This document shows, piece by piece, positions 5,791 to 12,740 of a DNA stretch of 13,044 nt (positions are counted from its first letter, which is position 1; each line of letters begins with the position of its first letter). The notes under the pieces are model-generated. The model was given only the letters and a program-made list of their open reading frames with translations. It made no database searches and was not told where the DNA came from. Origin of the DNA: an uncultured Lactobacillus sp. GTDB taxonomy: Bacteria; Bacillota; Bacilli; Lactobacillales; Lactobacillaceae. A program made the position numbers and the translations under genes. The stretch covers positions 1 through 13,044 of the forward strand of contig CALFSK010000010.1 of assembly GCA_937916845.1 (NCBI GenBank). The letters are read 5' to 3'.

Positions 5791-8412
5791 TTAATGCCGT
5801 GAATTACTTTGTAACCGTTTAGGGACTAACAGTGTCCGGTGATGACCACCGTGTTTGTTGACCCGCGTATTCACAACTTGCAGCAATTGTAAAATTGTAA
5901 AAATCAAAGAGTTTCGTTTTCGGTAAGCAATGTACTTCGGTTCCCACTCCGTGACGTACTTTTCTTTGTACGACCGCAGTCCCTGAAACCCGTATAATTG
6001 ATACCCATATTCATAAATCAGATGAGCAATTTTCTCTTGAATGAAGCTATAGCGTGAAACACCCACGCCAGACAGCGGTGCCATCCCCATATTGAAATAT
6101 TGATAGCCCTGGTCACGGGCCTGTTCAAACAAGTGTACGAAGACCGTATCCATGATGCCAGACGGGGCGTCCGTACTCGAACGCATCAAGTCAATCGAAG
6201 TCGATTGCGCATTTCCCTGGGGCATGATGTTGGCAAACGCCACGATTTGATGTTCCGGACTATAGACCACCGCGATGGGTGCCTGATTTAAATAGGTTTC
6301 ACTAAAGAAGCCTAGTGAGAAGCCTTTTTCAGTTTCCCCTTTTAACCAGCTATCCGAAACCGCTTTGAGCTCCGCCATGACTTCTTTAGAGAACGGTGGT
6401 TGTAGCACTTCAAACTGATAGTTATCCCGCGTAAACTTGTTCATTAGTGCACGCTCGCCCCGCAGTCGTTTACCAGCGAGACTGAAGTCCGCTAACTTCA
6501 CGTGGCCTTCTTCACCAGTCTTGATAAAGTCAAAGCCCATCTCATGCAAATGCATCGTCAAGTTTTCGCTGATTTCATAGAAGACTAGTGAGCAACCATC
6601 GCTATCCGCATCGTCCATCAGCTGTTCTAAAGCGGCCTGCAACTGTTCCTGATTACCAAATGGTTCACCCATAATAATCAGTTTATCGGCCTTTTTCTGG
6701 TACAAGAAGATCAGTTGATCTTCCCCATCGACCTGATAGTAGTAGGCCAATTTATCATTTAAGTACGCCAAGTGTGAAATCTCATTTCCACCATACGTCG
6801 TAATGACCTGCTTGACCCGCTGCGCATCCATGGCCTGCCCAATCCGGGAATTATGACCAGTCGCAAAGTACCGGTACATCAGGACCAAAATCATCGCCGC
6901 TAAGACTAAGCCAATGACCCCAAAGACCCACAGTTTTTGTGACGGAAAGAATAGCGCCTCTGGAACCGCGTGCCGATGGTGAATCTGAGGCGCGTTATAG
7001 ACCCCCACTATCGTGTACAGGACAAACGTTACGACATAGACACAAGCAACCCATAGCGTTTGGCCCCATGAAAATGATAAGTGATCCCGGTAGTAAGCGT
7101 GCTTGGATAAGACAACCACGCCTAAAATAATCACCAAGAAGATAATGAACTTCATCGAAATGGCGTCGTATACCACTAGCCAGCGAATCGTATTTAAAAT
7201 GGCGACAAATAAGACGACCACCGTGGGCCAAAACGCCTTCTTAACCCGCCCAGCAGTTCCAAGGGCGACCCCAATCAATAGGAACGCCATCACGATACTG
7301 GTCGCCTGATTAATGAAGAAGAACGTATACGGATAAAACTGTAGGAACAATTTATTATTATAAGCAAAGTTTGGCACTGTCGACATCAGTAACATCAACA
7401 GCCCTGACGCGTACAGGAAGACGGTCAGTGCGAGTTGTGCGAACCGTTGAAGGGCAATCTTTGGAATCCCCTCTAAGCGTTCATTGAACCGGTGTCCCGT
7501 GTCGTGCACGAATAAAGCCAGGCCAATCGCAAACGGAATGATGTAGTAAAACAACCGGTAGAATAACAACCACGCGACCGCATCCGGCCGGGAGACGCCA
7601 ACTGCGCCTAAGCCAAAGATCATGAAAACGTCAAACGACCCGATTCCACCGGGCACCATCGAAACTTCCCCAACGACCGAGGCAATGACGAATAACGGCA
7701 CGACCGCCGCAAAGTCGATTGGTAGGTGCATAAAGTTCCCAATCAATAAGAAAAACAGGACACATCCCGTCCATTCACCAAAAGATCCACTCAATAAGCG
7801 AACGACGTTGCCCAGTGTCAAGCCGTCAAAGAACTCGGAATCGTTGACCCGCGTAAAGATAAAGATGGCGGGGAAGTAAATGGCCCCACCGACTAGCCAG
7901 ATCCAATAACTCCCATACATGCTCCCGATGCCAAAGCCGTAGACTAGGACCAACGAGATCATACAATACAGTGATAAACCTGAAACTAAGAATAGTGCAA
8001 TTTTTGAAATGGCGAAGACGATTTGTTTTTTCGTCGCCGCCTTATTATAAAAATTAGCTCGTAGCGAAGCCCCCAGTACGCCACCGAAACCGCCAATGTT
8101 TGTAAACGTATTTGTGATCCACCCGGCTTTAAAAATGTAGCCCAGTGAATAGTGATTCGGCAAAAACTTCGTAATCATGACGTCGTACGTTAACATCGGC
8201 GTCACCGCAATAATCCCAATCACAACCATACTTAGGAGATGCCACCAACTTTGCGATGCCAGTGCGTTGGCTAACTGTTCGCCACTAACTTCTTTCGCAA
8301 TCTTGCCGACTTCCGTGATCACAAACAATAGGACGGAGAAAACGAAGAGGGCTTTGATAATGCCCATTCGTTTATTCAATACCGCACCCATTTTCTGTAA
8401 CGCTGCCTTCAA
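5791..8412 (-). CDS. mprF: MprF: phosphatidylglycerol aminoacyltransferase and flippase
   Basis: MprF transfers an amino acid, usually lysine from Lys-tRNA, to phosphatidylglycerol and flips the product to the outer leaflet. This lowers surface charge and gives resistance to cationic peptides. The 873-residue protein has an N-terminal multi-helix flippase domain (about 15-305) with the conserved NTFTNIGGFGG at 101-111 and VPGGIGSFD at 253-261. Further membrane helices follow to about 515. The cytosolic DUF2156 GNAT-like synthase covers about 530-835, with DLMRSSTDAPSGIMD at 741-755 and YGFQGLRSYKEKY at 807-819. The Arg/Lys/His-rich tail of about 20 residues is variable. The start is TTG at 8412-8410, because GGGGGAA stands 6 bases before it; a TTG at 8427 would add five residues but has a worse ribosome site. 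The amino acid used cannot be told from sequence. It is convergent with the LOG gene and divergent from the lipoprotein operon. Confidence 0.94.
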   Translation of the reverse strand: MKAALQKMGAVLNKRMGIIKALFVFSVLLFVITEVGKIAKEVSGEQLANALASQSWWHLLSMVVIGIIAVTPMLTYDVMITKFLPNHYSLGYIFKAGWITNTFTNIGGFGGVLGASLRANFYNKAATKKQIVFAISKIALFLVSGLSLYCMISLVLVYGFGIGSMYGSYWIWLVGGAIYFPAIFIFTRVNDSEFFDGLTLGNVVRLLSGSFGEWTGCVLFFLLIGNFMHLPIDFAAVVPLFVIASVVGEVSMVPGGIGSFDVFMIFGLGAVGVSRPDAVAWLLFYRLFYYIIPFAIGLALFVHDTGHRFNERLEGIPKIALQRFAQLALTVFLYASGLLMLLMSTVPNFAYNNKLFLQFYPYTFFFINQATSIVMAFLLIGVALGTAGRVKKAFWPTVVVLFVAILNTIRWLVVYDAISMKFIIFLVIILGVVVLSKHAYYRDHLSFSWGQTLWVACVYVVTFVLYTIVGVYNAPQIHHRHAVPEALFFPSQKLWVFGVIGLVLAAMILVLMYRYFATGHNSRIGQAMDAQRVKQVITTYGGNEISHLAYLNDKLAYYYQVDGEDQLIFLYQKKADKLIIMGEPFGNQEQLQAALEQLMDDADSDGCSLVFYEISENLTMHLHEMGFDFIKTGEEGHVKLADFSLAGKRLRGERALMNKFTRDNYQFEVLQPPFSKEVMAELKAVSDSWLKGETEKGFSLGFFSETYLNQAPIAVVYSPEHQIVAFANIMPQGNAQSTSIDLMRSSTDAPSGIMDTVFVHLFEQARDQGYQYFNMGMAPLSGVGVSRYSFIQEKIAHLIYEYGYQLYGFQGLRSYKEKYVTEWEPKYIAYRKRNSLIFTILQLLQVVNTRVNKHGGHHRTLLVPKRLQSNSRH

Positions 8413-8444
8413 AGCTAATTCCCCCAATAGTTTTAATTGTTCCT

Positions 8445-8473
8445 ATTATCGCAATCTTATCTGATTTATACAA
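8445..8473 (-). promoter_or_regulatory. Probable mprF promoter
   Basis: On the minus strand TTGTAT (8473-8468) and GATAAT (8450-8445) are 17 bases apart. The predicted start near 8438 gives a leader of about 26 bases before TTG at 8412. If the upstream TTG at 8427 were used, the leader would be only about 11 bases and would leave no room for a ribosome site. The promoter therefore supports the shorter start. Confidence 0.55.
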
Positions 8474-8488
8474 CTGTTGACGGGTGTT

Positions 8489-8503
8489 TTAAGCAGAGCT
8501 TAA
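8489..8503. repeat. Inverted repeat in the mprF/lipoprotein divergent region
   Basis: TTAAGC (8489-8494), AGA, GCTTAA (8498-8503) form a perfect dyad, with GTG and CAC just outside it if two T bases are bulged. A second, fully AT palindrome of 14 bases, TTTAATTAATTAAA, lies at 8522-8535. Both sit between the divergent promoters of mprF and the lipoprotein operon, where an operator would be expected. No regulator family could be assigned. Confidence 0.45.
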
Positions 8504-8574
8504 CACGGCTAGTACACTGATTTTAATTAATTAAAGTTATAAGCGCTTCATTCTATAATTACGTCAAGCAGTTC

Positions 8575-8603
8575 TTTACCCCACTTTTTCCTTCTTGTAT
8601 AAT
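8575..8603 (+). promoter_or_regulatory. Promoter of the lipoprotein-endonuclease operon
   Basis: TTTACC (8575-8580) and a perfect TATAAT (8598-8603) are separated by 17 bases, with TTG directly before the -10. The start near 8610 leaves a leader of about 27 bases carrying the GGGGGAA ribosome site at 8624-8630. Confidence 0.78.
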
Positions 8604-8636
8604 TAAAACTAATCACATACATAGGGGGAATTTATG

Positions 8637-9257
8637 ATGCATGCTCGAAAAAAAGCACTAACCGTGTTACTAGGGCTGGTTTTATTGTCTGGTTGTAGTT
8701 CAACAACTAGTCAAAAATCATCCGCCAAGGATACTAGCGTCAAAACGACTTACGTTTCCAAAAGGACTAAGGGGAATCAGAAAGCCTGGGCAACTGCCAA
8801 AGCAGAGAGCCAGGCTTTAGCTGAATCTGCTAAGAAACTCAGTGAATCAGAAAGTACGCTGAAAAAAGCGGACGAACAGGCAAGCTCACAAGCTGCTTCA
8901 TTGAGTAGCTCGCACGCTGAATCGGTAGAAGCGGCCAAAGCATCGGCTTCATCAGCGGCATCCGTTGCGGCGGAACAATCTGAAGCTGCCTCAAAGTCAG
9001 CTTCAAAATCTGCGGCCAGCGCAGCCGAAGCCCAGTCAAAAGAAGCGACGCAAAGCAGTTCAACCAAACCGTCACGCGCCAATAACTTTTCTGGGAACAC
9101 GGATACTGCGCAACAGGGACAGATCATCGGTAACAGCCGTTCTAAAATCTATCATGTTGAGACCGGCCACAATTACCGCATGTCCGGTAAAAACGTCGTG
9201 CACTTCAATACGGAAGCCGAAGCGCAAGCTGCTGGCTACCGTAAGTCACTGCGTTAA
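8637..9257 (+). CDS. Ser/Ala-rich surface lipoprotein with C-terminal sunset/Ada-like domain
   Basis: This is a predicted extracellular lipoprotein of 206 residues. The signal peptide has a charged HARKK start, a hydrophobic core (7-17) and the lipobox LSGC (17-20), so Cys20 would be lipidated and anchor the protein. Residues about 50-142 are a low-complexity Ser/Ala/Glu/Lys stalk, probably helical or extended through the cell wall. Residues about 163-206 (IIGN to YRKSLR, with KIYHV and AEAQAAGYR) resemble the small domain often found at the C-terminus of Gram-positive nucleases and surface proteins. The Cys residues expected of a zinc-binding version are absent: Cys20 is the only cysteine. 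The second of two adjacent ATG codons is chosen because GGGGGAA is then 6 bases away; 8634 would add one Met. The endonuclease gene follows after 14 bases, so the two form an operon. The exact function is unknown. Confidence 0.85.
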   Translation: MHARKKALTVLLGLVLLSGCSSTTSQKSSAKDTSVKTTYVSKRTKGNQKAWATAKAESQALAESAKKLSESESTLKKADEQASSQAASLSSSHAESVEAAKASASSAASVAAEQSEAASKSASKSAASAAEAQSKEATQSSSTKPSRANNFSGNTDTAQQGQIIGNSRSKIYHVETGHNYRMSGKNVVHFNTEAEAQAAGYRKSLR

Positions 9258-9271
9258 GGGGGAACTTTGAA

Positions 9272-10249
9272 ATGGAAATCATGATGCTACTTGCACTGAT
9301 CAGTGCGTTAATCTGGATCGTTTGGCATACTTCTTTACCTTCTCAGCGGCACCGTAAGTTCTGGTTATTAGCGAGCCTTTTACTAGTGACCGTTGCGACG
9401 CTTGGTGGTTGTGGCAGTCCGAGCTCTAATGCCGCCGAACCTGAGATCAAAACGGAGACGAAAACGCAGTGGGTCACGGCAACCAACGACAAGAAATTGG
9501 CCGCGTTACAGTCAGCTAATTCCAGTTCGGCCAGCAGTTTAAAGACGGTTGCGGCCAGTCTCAATAAAGAAGAAAAAAAGGTTACTAAGCAAAAAGACAA
9601 GAATCAAGCCGGCGGTGCCACCAAAGCCACTGCCGCAACGACAGTGAAAACTGGCAACAACCCTAGTAACGAAAAGTTAGCCGATAAACCTTTCGCTGGC
9701 CAACAGACCGTTACCGTTAATCACAACGCCCCCGCTTTTAGTGCGAGTGATTTATCTACGAGTCAAGGCGCTTGGCAAAAGTATACGGCGCTCGATAATT
9801 TGAACCGGGTGAGCGCGGCTAACGCCCTCTTGAACCAGTCTTTAATGCCTAAAGCGAAACGTGAAGCCTTACACGTGAATCCGACTGGCTGGCATAACAA
9901 ACGGATCAACAGTGGTTGGTTATACAACCGGAGCCATTTAATCGGCTACCAGTTGACTGGTCAAAATAACAACTGGAAAAACTTGATGACCGGGACACGC
10001 ACACTTAACGATCCGGAAATGACCACCTACGAAAACCAAGTGGCTGCTTACCTCAAAGCGAGTCCAAAACACTACGTTCGTTACGAAGTAAAACCAATTT
10101 TCAAAGGTAACGAATTGCTGGCGCGCGGGGTTCAAATGCGTGGGCAGTCCGTAGGCGACAACAGTGTTAGCTTCAACGTTTACATCTTCAACGTCCAACC
10201 GGGCGTGACCTTGAACTATCAGACGGGGACTAGTCGGGTCGGAAAATAA
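9272..10249 (+). CDS. Membrane-tethered DNA/RNA non-specific endonuclease (Endonuclea_NS_2, EndA-like)
   Basis: The 325-residue protein belongs to the beta-beta-alpha-metal nuclease family that includes the pneumococcal DNA-uptake nuclease EndA. The catalytic segment is YNRSHLIGYQLTG (218-230), with His222 as general base; the usual DRGH is here NRSH, a variant I recall in lactobacillal members. The metal-binding Asn is probably Asn237 in NLMTGTRTLN, followed by Glu254. YEVKPIFKGNELLARGVQMRG (about 271-291) is also typical. The N-terminus is odd: one hydrophobic segment (about 4-18), a basic QRHRK (25-29), then a second segment (30-46) ending in LGGC with Cys47 as a possible lipidation site. 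A charged, Ala/Lys-rich linker (about 50-140) follows. GGGGGAA is 7 bases before ATG. It likely acts outside the membrane on nucleic acid, for scavenging, uptake or defence. Confidence 0.9.
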   Translation: MEIMMLLALISALIWIVWHTSLPSQRHRKFWLLASLLLVTVATLGGCGSPSSNAAEPEIKTETKTQWVTATNDKKLAALQSANSSSASSLKTVAASLNKEEKKVTKQKDKNQAGGATKATAATTVKTGNNPSNEKLADKPFAGQQTVTVNHNAPAFSASDLSTSQGAWQKYTALDNLNRVSAANALLNQSLMPKAKREALHVNPTGWHNKRINSGWLYNRSHLIGYQLTGQNNNWKNLMTGTRTLNDPEMTTYENQVAAYLKASPKHYVRYEVKPIFKGNELLARGVQMRGQSVGDNSVSFNVYIFNVQPGVTLNYQTGTSRVGK

Positions 10250-10267
10250 ATCATATATTTACATTTG

Positions 10268-10308
10268 AAACTACCGGCACAGTGATTTTCAACTGTCTGG
10301 TAGTTTTT
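10268..10308 (+). terminator. Intrinsic terminator of the lipoprotein-endonuclease operon
   Basis: AAACTACCGG (10268-10277) pairs with CTGGTAGTTT (10297-10306), one pair being G-T. An inner ACAGT/ACTGT stem lies around the loop GATTTTCA, and a T-run follows to 10308. It begins 18 bases after the endonuclease stop and separates this operon from the Ltp-domain gene. Confidence 0.87.
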
Positions 10309-10396
10309 ATATTTATTAAAGCTATTCCTATATATAATGAAGTTTGATAGCGGTTTAAGTCCCTTATCATTCCTATAAATACAATCGAATCGAAAG

Positions 10397-10425
10397 TTGC
10401 TAAAGCCTACCGGGATTAGTATGAT
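10397..10425 (+). promoter_or_regulatory. Promoter of the Ltp-domain gene
   Basis: TTGCTA (10397-10402) and TATGAT (10420-10425) are separated by 17 bases. The predicted start near 10432 gives a 46-base leader. With the terminator upstream, this makes the gene an independent unit. AT-rich alternatives further upstream (for example TATAAT near 10330) lack a fitting -35. Confidence 0.65.
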
Positions 10426-10477
10426 TGATTAGCGGGGATGTTTTGATTAAGAAAATAATTCTTTGGAGGAGTATTTC

Positions 10478-11374
10478 ATGTCAAAACAGCTCAAAAGTGA
10501 GGATGGTAACGTTCACATGCAGAAAAAGCCGATCTACAAACGGGTTTGGGTTTGGACCTTATCAGCCATCACTGTCATCATTCTAGGCGTTGCCTCAGGT
10601 ATTGCTCTGGGCGGTGGTTCAAACACTTCAAGTTCATCTGAAGCAGATACCATGACTCACAAAGTTGCCAAGAACAGTTCGTCTGAAACAGAAGCTTCAG
10701 AGCAATCGGATGAAAAAGATCAATCATCTGAAGCAGAAACTTCAAGTCACAAAGACGACGAAGAACATCCGGATGAAAAAGTCACTCAAAGTAGCTCATC
10801 CTCAGCAGCCACTTCAAGTCATGCAGTAATGCAAAAAAGTCCGGCCAAGTCAGCTGCTAATCATACGGTGACTCAGAACAGTCCGGCTAAAGCAACTGTC
10901 CCAAGCCACAAGGTGACTCAAAATAGTCCAGCTAAAGCAACTGTCCCGAGCCACAAGGTAGCCCAGAATAATCAAGCTCCAGCAGCTGTTCCAAGTCACG
11001 AGGTGCCTGCACCTGCACCTGCCGCACCAAATCATCCCGTGGCCGAAAAGCCTGCTCAACCAAAAGTTCCTGCTCAAAGTTTAGCGGCCCTAGATAAAGC
11101 AAAGTCCTACGCTGATATGCATATGTCTGAAAAGGGAATTTACGAACAACTCATCTCTGATTACGGAGAACAATTCTCTCCAGCAGATGCCCAGTACGCA
11201 ATGGCGCATTTAACTGGCATTAATTGGAATGAAAATGCACGGAAAATGGCAGAATCTTACCAAAAGGACCAATCAATGTCTATAACCGCCATTAAAGACC
11301 AGTTAACTTCCTCCTATGGTGAAGGTTTTACCAATGAACAAGCGCAATACGCAATTGACCATCTTTCTAAATAA
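10478..11374 (+). CDS. Membrane-anchored surface protein with two Ltp (PF07553) domains
   Basis: The 298-residue protein starts with a cytosolic stretch and the KKPIYKRVWVW motif (16-26), then one membrane helix (about 24-45) that anchors it with the rest outside. There is no lipobox and no cysteine. An acidic Ser/Glu/His region (about 50-110) and a repeat stalk (about 115-200, Pro/Ala/Lys-rich) follow. The C-terminus has two related helical domains, 203-245 (ALDKAKSYADMHMS to AQYAMAHL) and 251-296 (ARKMAESY to AQYAIDHL), matching the host cell surface-exposed lipoprotein Ltp family. The founder, Ltp of Streptococcus thermophilus phage TP-J34, blocks injection of phage DNA by contacting the tape measure protein. 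The same role here is only inferred; chromosomal members are common and mostly untested. ATG at 10478 is chosen because GGAGGAG lies 6 bases before it; the in-frame TTG at 10463 has no ribosome site. It has its own promoter and terminator. Confidence 0.85.
   Translation: MSKQLKSEDGNVHMQKKPIYKRVWVWTLSAITVIILGVASGIALGGGSNTSSSSEADTMTHKVAKNSSSETEASEQSDEKDQSSEAETSSHKDDEEHPDEKVTQSSSSSAATSSHAVMQKSPAKSAANHTVTQNSPAKATVPSHKVTQNSPAKATVPSHKVAQNNQAPAAVPSHEVPAPAPAAPNHPVAEKPAQPKVPAQSLAALDKAKSYADMHMSEKGIYEQLISDYGEQFSPADAQYAMAHLTGINWNENARKMAESYQKDQSMSITAIKDQLTSSYGEGFTNEQAQYAIDHLSK
10820..10996 (+). repeat. Tandem 45-base repeats encoding the stalk of the Ltp-domain protein
   Basis: Four consecutive units begin with a His codon: 10820-10861 (42 bases), 10862-10906, 10907-10951 and 10952-10996 (45 bases each). 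The peptide unit is HxVxQNSPAKATVPS. Units 2 and 3 are almost identical in DNA; units 1 and 4 have diverged. A degenerate copy starts at 10997 (HEVPAPAP). The unit length keeps the reading frame, so copy number can change stalk length by slippage or recombination without breaking the gene. Confidence 0.9.
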
Positions 11375-11399
11375 AATTTTTTAATATAATAGTGATCGC

Positions 11400-11444
11400 A
11401 AATAAGCTTTGAAAATCAAAATTGGTTTTTAGAGCTTATTTTTT
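11400..11444 (+). terminator. Intrinsic terminator after the Ltp-domain gene
   Basis: AAATAAGCT (11400-11408) pairs with AGCTTATTT (11433-11441), and a further partly paired GAAAATC/GGTTTTT stretch lies inside. TTTTTT ends the structure. It begins 25 bases after the stop codon. The 230 bases from here to the PAP2 gene are AT-rich and hold no gene or clear promoter that I can support. Confidence 0.8.
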
Positions 11445-11640
11445 CATCAATTATTTTCTAAGAAACTTTAGTTAACGAATAGATACTTGTTATTTTTAAT
11501 CCCAAATTATGATTTTACAATTAAAAGTGAGTTTCCCTCTGAATTACCAGCGTTTCCGTTCCTAAAAATTCAGTCCATTTTCATAGCCTTTACAAAATAT
11601 ACAAAACAACAGCCATAACTAAACCGTTTCTTTACAATGA

Positions 11641-11666
11641 CCTCCTATGATGACACACAAAGGAGG
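11641..11666 (+). promoter_or_regulatory. Hairpin that can mask the ribosome binding site of the PAP2 gene
   Basis: CCTCCT (11641-11646) is the exact complement of the ribosome site AGGAGG (11661-11666). After an A-A mismatch, TG (11648-11649) can also pair with CA (11658-11659), leaving an 8-base loop. If transcription starts upstream of 11641, the ribosome site would be paired and translation reduced until something opens the stem. If it starts inside the hairpin, there is no such control. No promoter could be fixed, so the regulatory role is uncertain. Confidence 0.45.
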
Positions 11667-11675
11667 AAGAAACTT

Positions 11676-12581
11676 ATGACAAAAAGTACCAAGAATCGAC
11701 TTTTTCTAGCAGCGTTTTTAATTGGGGGCGGTCTGCTAGTCGTTGCACTATTCGCCGATTTATCAATTAGTAACGCGGTCATCAACTACAACAGTATCTT
11801 TGGCACGCTTTTTCAGACCTTTGGCTTATTCGCCGCCTACTTGGTCTTTGTATTAGCGGGACAAATCGGGATGGCCTACGCGCTACGCCACACTGACGAA
11901 CCATTATTTGCGGGGCTACTTTTCTTAGGAGGCTTGGGCTTATCTGCTTGGCAGCTCAAGCAATACCTTAACGAAGTCGCCAACTACGGCTTGTCTGCGC
12001 TACATAACATTCAAGTCGACAAGCCCATGGGCCTAGCTAACAGCGATAAAGCCGCCGTTAAACTTCCAGTGGGACAATCTCTTATTTTATGGATCGTGGT
12101 TTACCTGCTACTCACCATTTTGATCCAATATTGGCTTCATAAAAAAGACGACCAGCTGCTTAAAAAGTACCTGATTGTCGCCGTCTTCGCTTCCCTGACA
12201 CTTTGGTTTGCTGGACAAGTGAACGGCGCCTTAAAGACTTTCTGGGGCCGTTTCCGTCCTTATGAACTCAACCATGCTCAGACCAACTTCACGAGCTGGG
12301 TTCATCCTAACGGGCCCAACGGTCACATGTCCTTCCCATCTGGACACGCGATGGCTGGGACCGTCAGCATCCTCTTCTCGTGGTTTGCCGTCAATCCTAA
12401 GACCAAGAAAATTCTTTGGATTTCAGGCGTCGTCTTCGCAATTCTCATGGCAATCAGCCGGGTCATTATCGGGGCGCACTTCTTATCAGACGTCACCTTC
12501 TCATTCCTGATCACGGCAGCCATCATCTACGTCATGGAAGAATGCTACCACCGCTTGGTCCCAGACGACCTGCAATTATAA
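11676..12581 (+). CDS. PAP2 family membrane phosphatase
   Basis: PAP2 enzymes hydrolyse phosphate from lipid phosphates such as undecaprenyl pyrophosphate, phosphatidate or phosphatidylglycerophosphate, usually on the outer face of the membrane. The 301-residue protein has about six membrane segments. The three catalytic motifs are complete: KTFWGRFRP at 187-195 (KX6RP), PSGH at 221-224 with the catalytic His224, and SRVIIGAHFLSD at 261-272 with His268 and Asp272. A polar loop (about 95-133) between the second and third membrane pairs is longer than in minimal PAP2 proteins and probably faces outward. ATG at 11676 is chosen because AGGAGG is 9 bases upstream; an in-frame ATG at 11637 would add 13 residues but has no ribosome site and overlaps the hairpin. 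It is convergent with rplL. With mprF it suggests envelope lipid functions. The substrate is unknown. Confidence 0.92.
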   Translation: MTKSTKNRLFLAAFLIGGGLLVVALFADLSISNAVINYNSIFGTLFQTFGLFAAYLVFVLAGQIGMAYALRHTDEPLFAGLLFLGGLGLSAWQLKQYLNEVANYGLSALHNIQVDKPMGLANSDKAAVKLPVGQSLILWIVVYLLLTILIQYWLHKKDDQLLKKYLIVAVFASLTLWFAGQVNGALKTFWGRFRPYELNHAQTNFTSWVHPNGPNGHMSFPSGHAMAGTVSILFSWFAVNPKTKKILWISGVVFAILMAISRVIIGAHFLSDVTFSFLITAAIIYVMEECYHRLVPDDLQL

Positions 12582-12686
12582 CAAACAACAGGAACTGGGT
12601 CGTTGGGGCTAGATAAGCGTTACGACCAGCGGCCCACCATGTTACTAACAGAGCGTTGCCTAGTTGAATCGTTTTCCAACAGGATT

Positions 12687-12740
12687 GAAACGGACAACCG
12701 TGCAATCCTTGTATAATTACCGGTACCAACAGTCCGTTTC
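12687..12740. repeat. Inverted repeat centred on a TATAAT element
   Basis: GAAACGGAC (12687-12695) and GTCCGTTTC (12732-12740) are exact inverted copies; with two mismatches the match extends to GGA on the outside. The centre of the dyad (12713.5) falls on TATAAT at 12712-12717. A smaller hairpin, GGATTG/CAATCC with ACGG/CCGT inside, lies at 12682-12708. CCAACAG occurs twice (12676-12682 and 12726-12732), and both copies can pair with CTGTTGG at 12761-12767. The pairing is seen directly; whether it is an operator or an RNA structure is open. Confidence 0.6.

Noticed and set aside
8536..8552. AAGCGCTT core looks like a catabolite repression (cre) site.
   Set aside because: Only about 10 of 14 consensus positions match and the flanking CA/TG bases are wrong; the core is just a short palindrome.
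8777..9127. Minus-strand open frame of 116 codons opposite the lipoprotein gene.
   Set aside because: It is produced by the Ser/Ala-rich codons of the plus-strand gene; it has no promoter or ribosome site.
9890..9960. NRSH instead of DRGH in the endonuclease, considered as loss of activity.
   Set aside because: The catalytic His and following metal Asn are present and, from memory, lactobacillal members of this family often carry NRSH, so the variant alone does not suggest a dead enzyme.
11385..11390. TATAAT just after the Ltp-domain gene.
   Set aside because: The nearest -35-like TTGACC (11355-11360) is 24 bases away and a terminator follows within 55 bases, so a promoter is unlikely.
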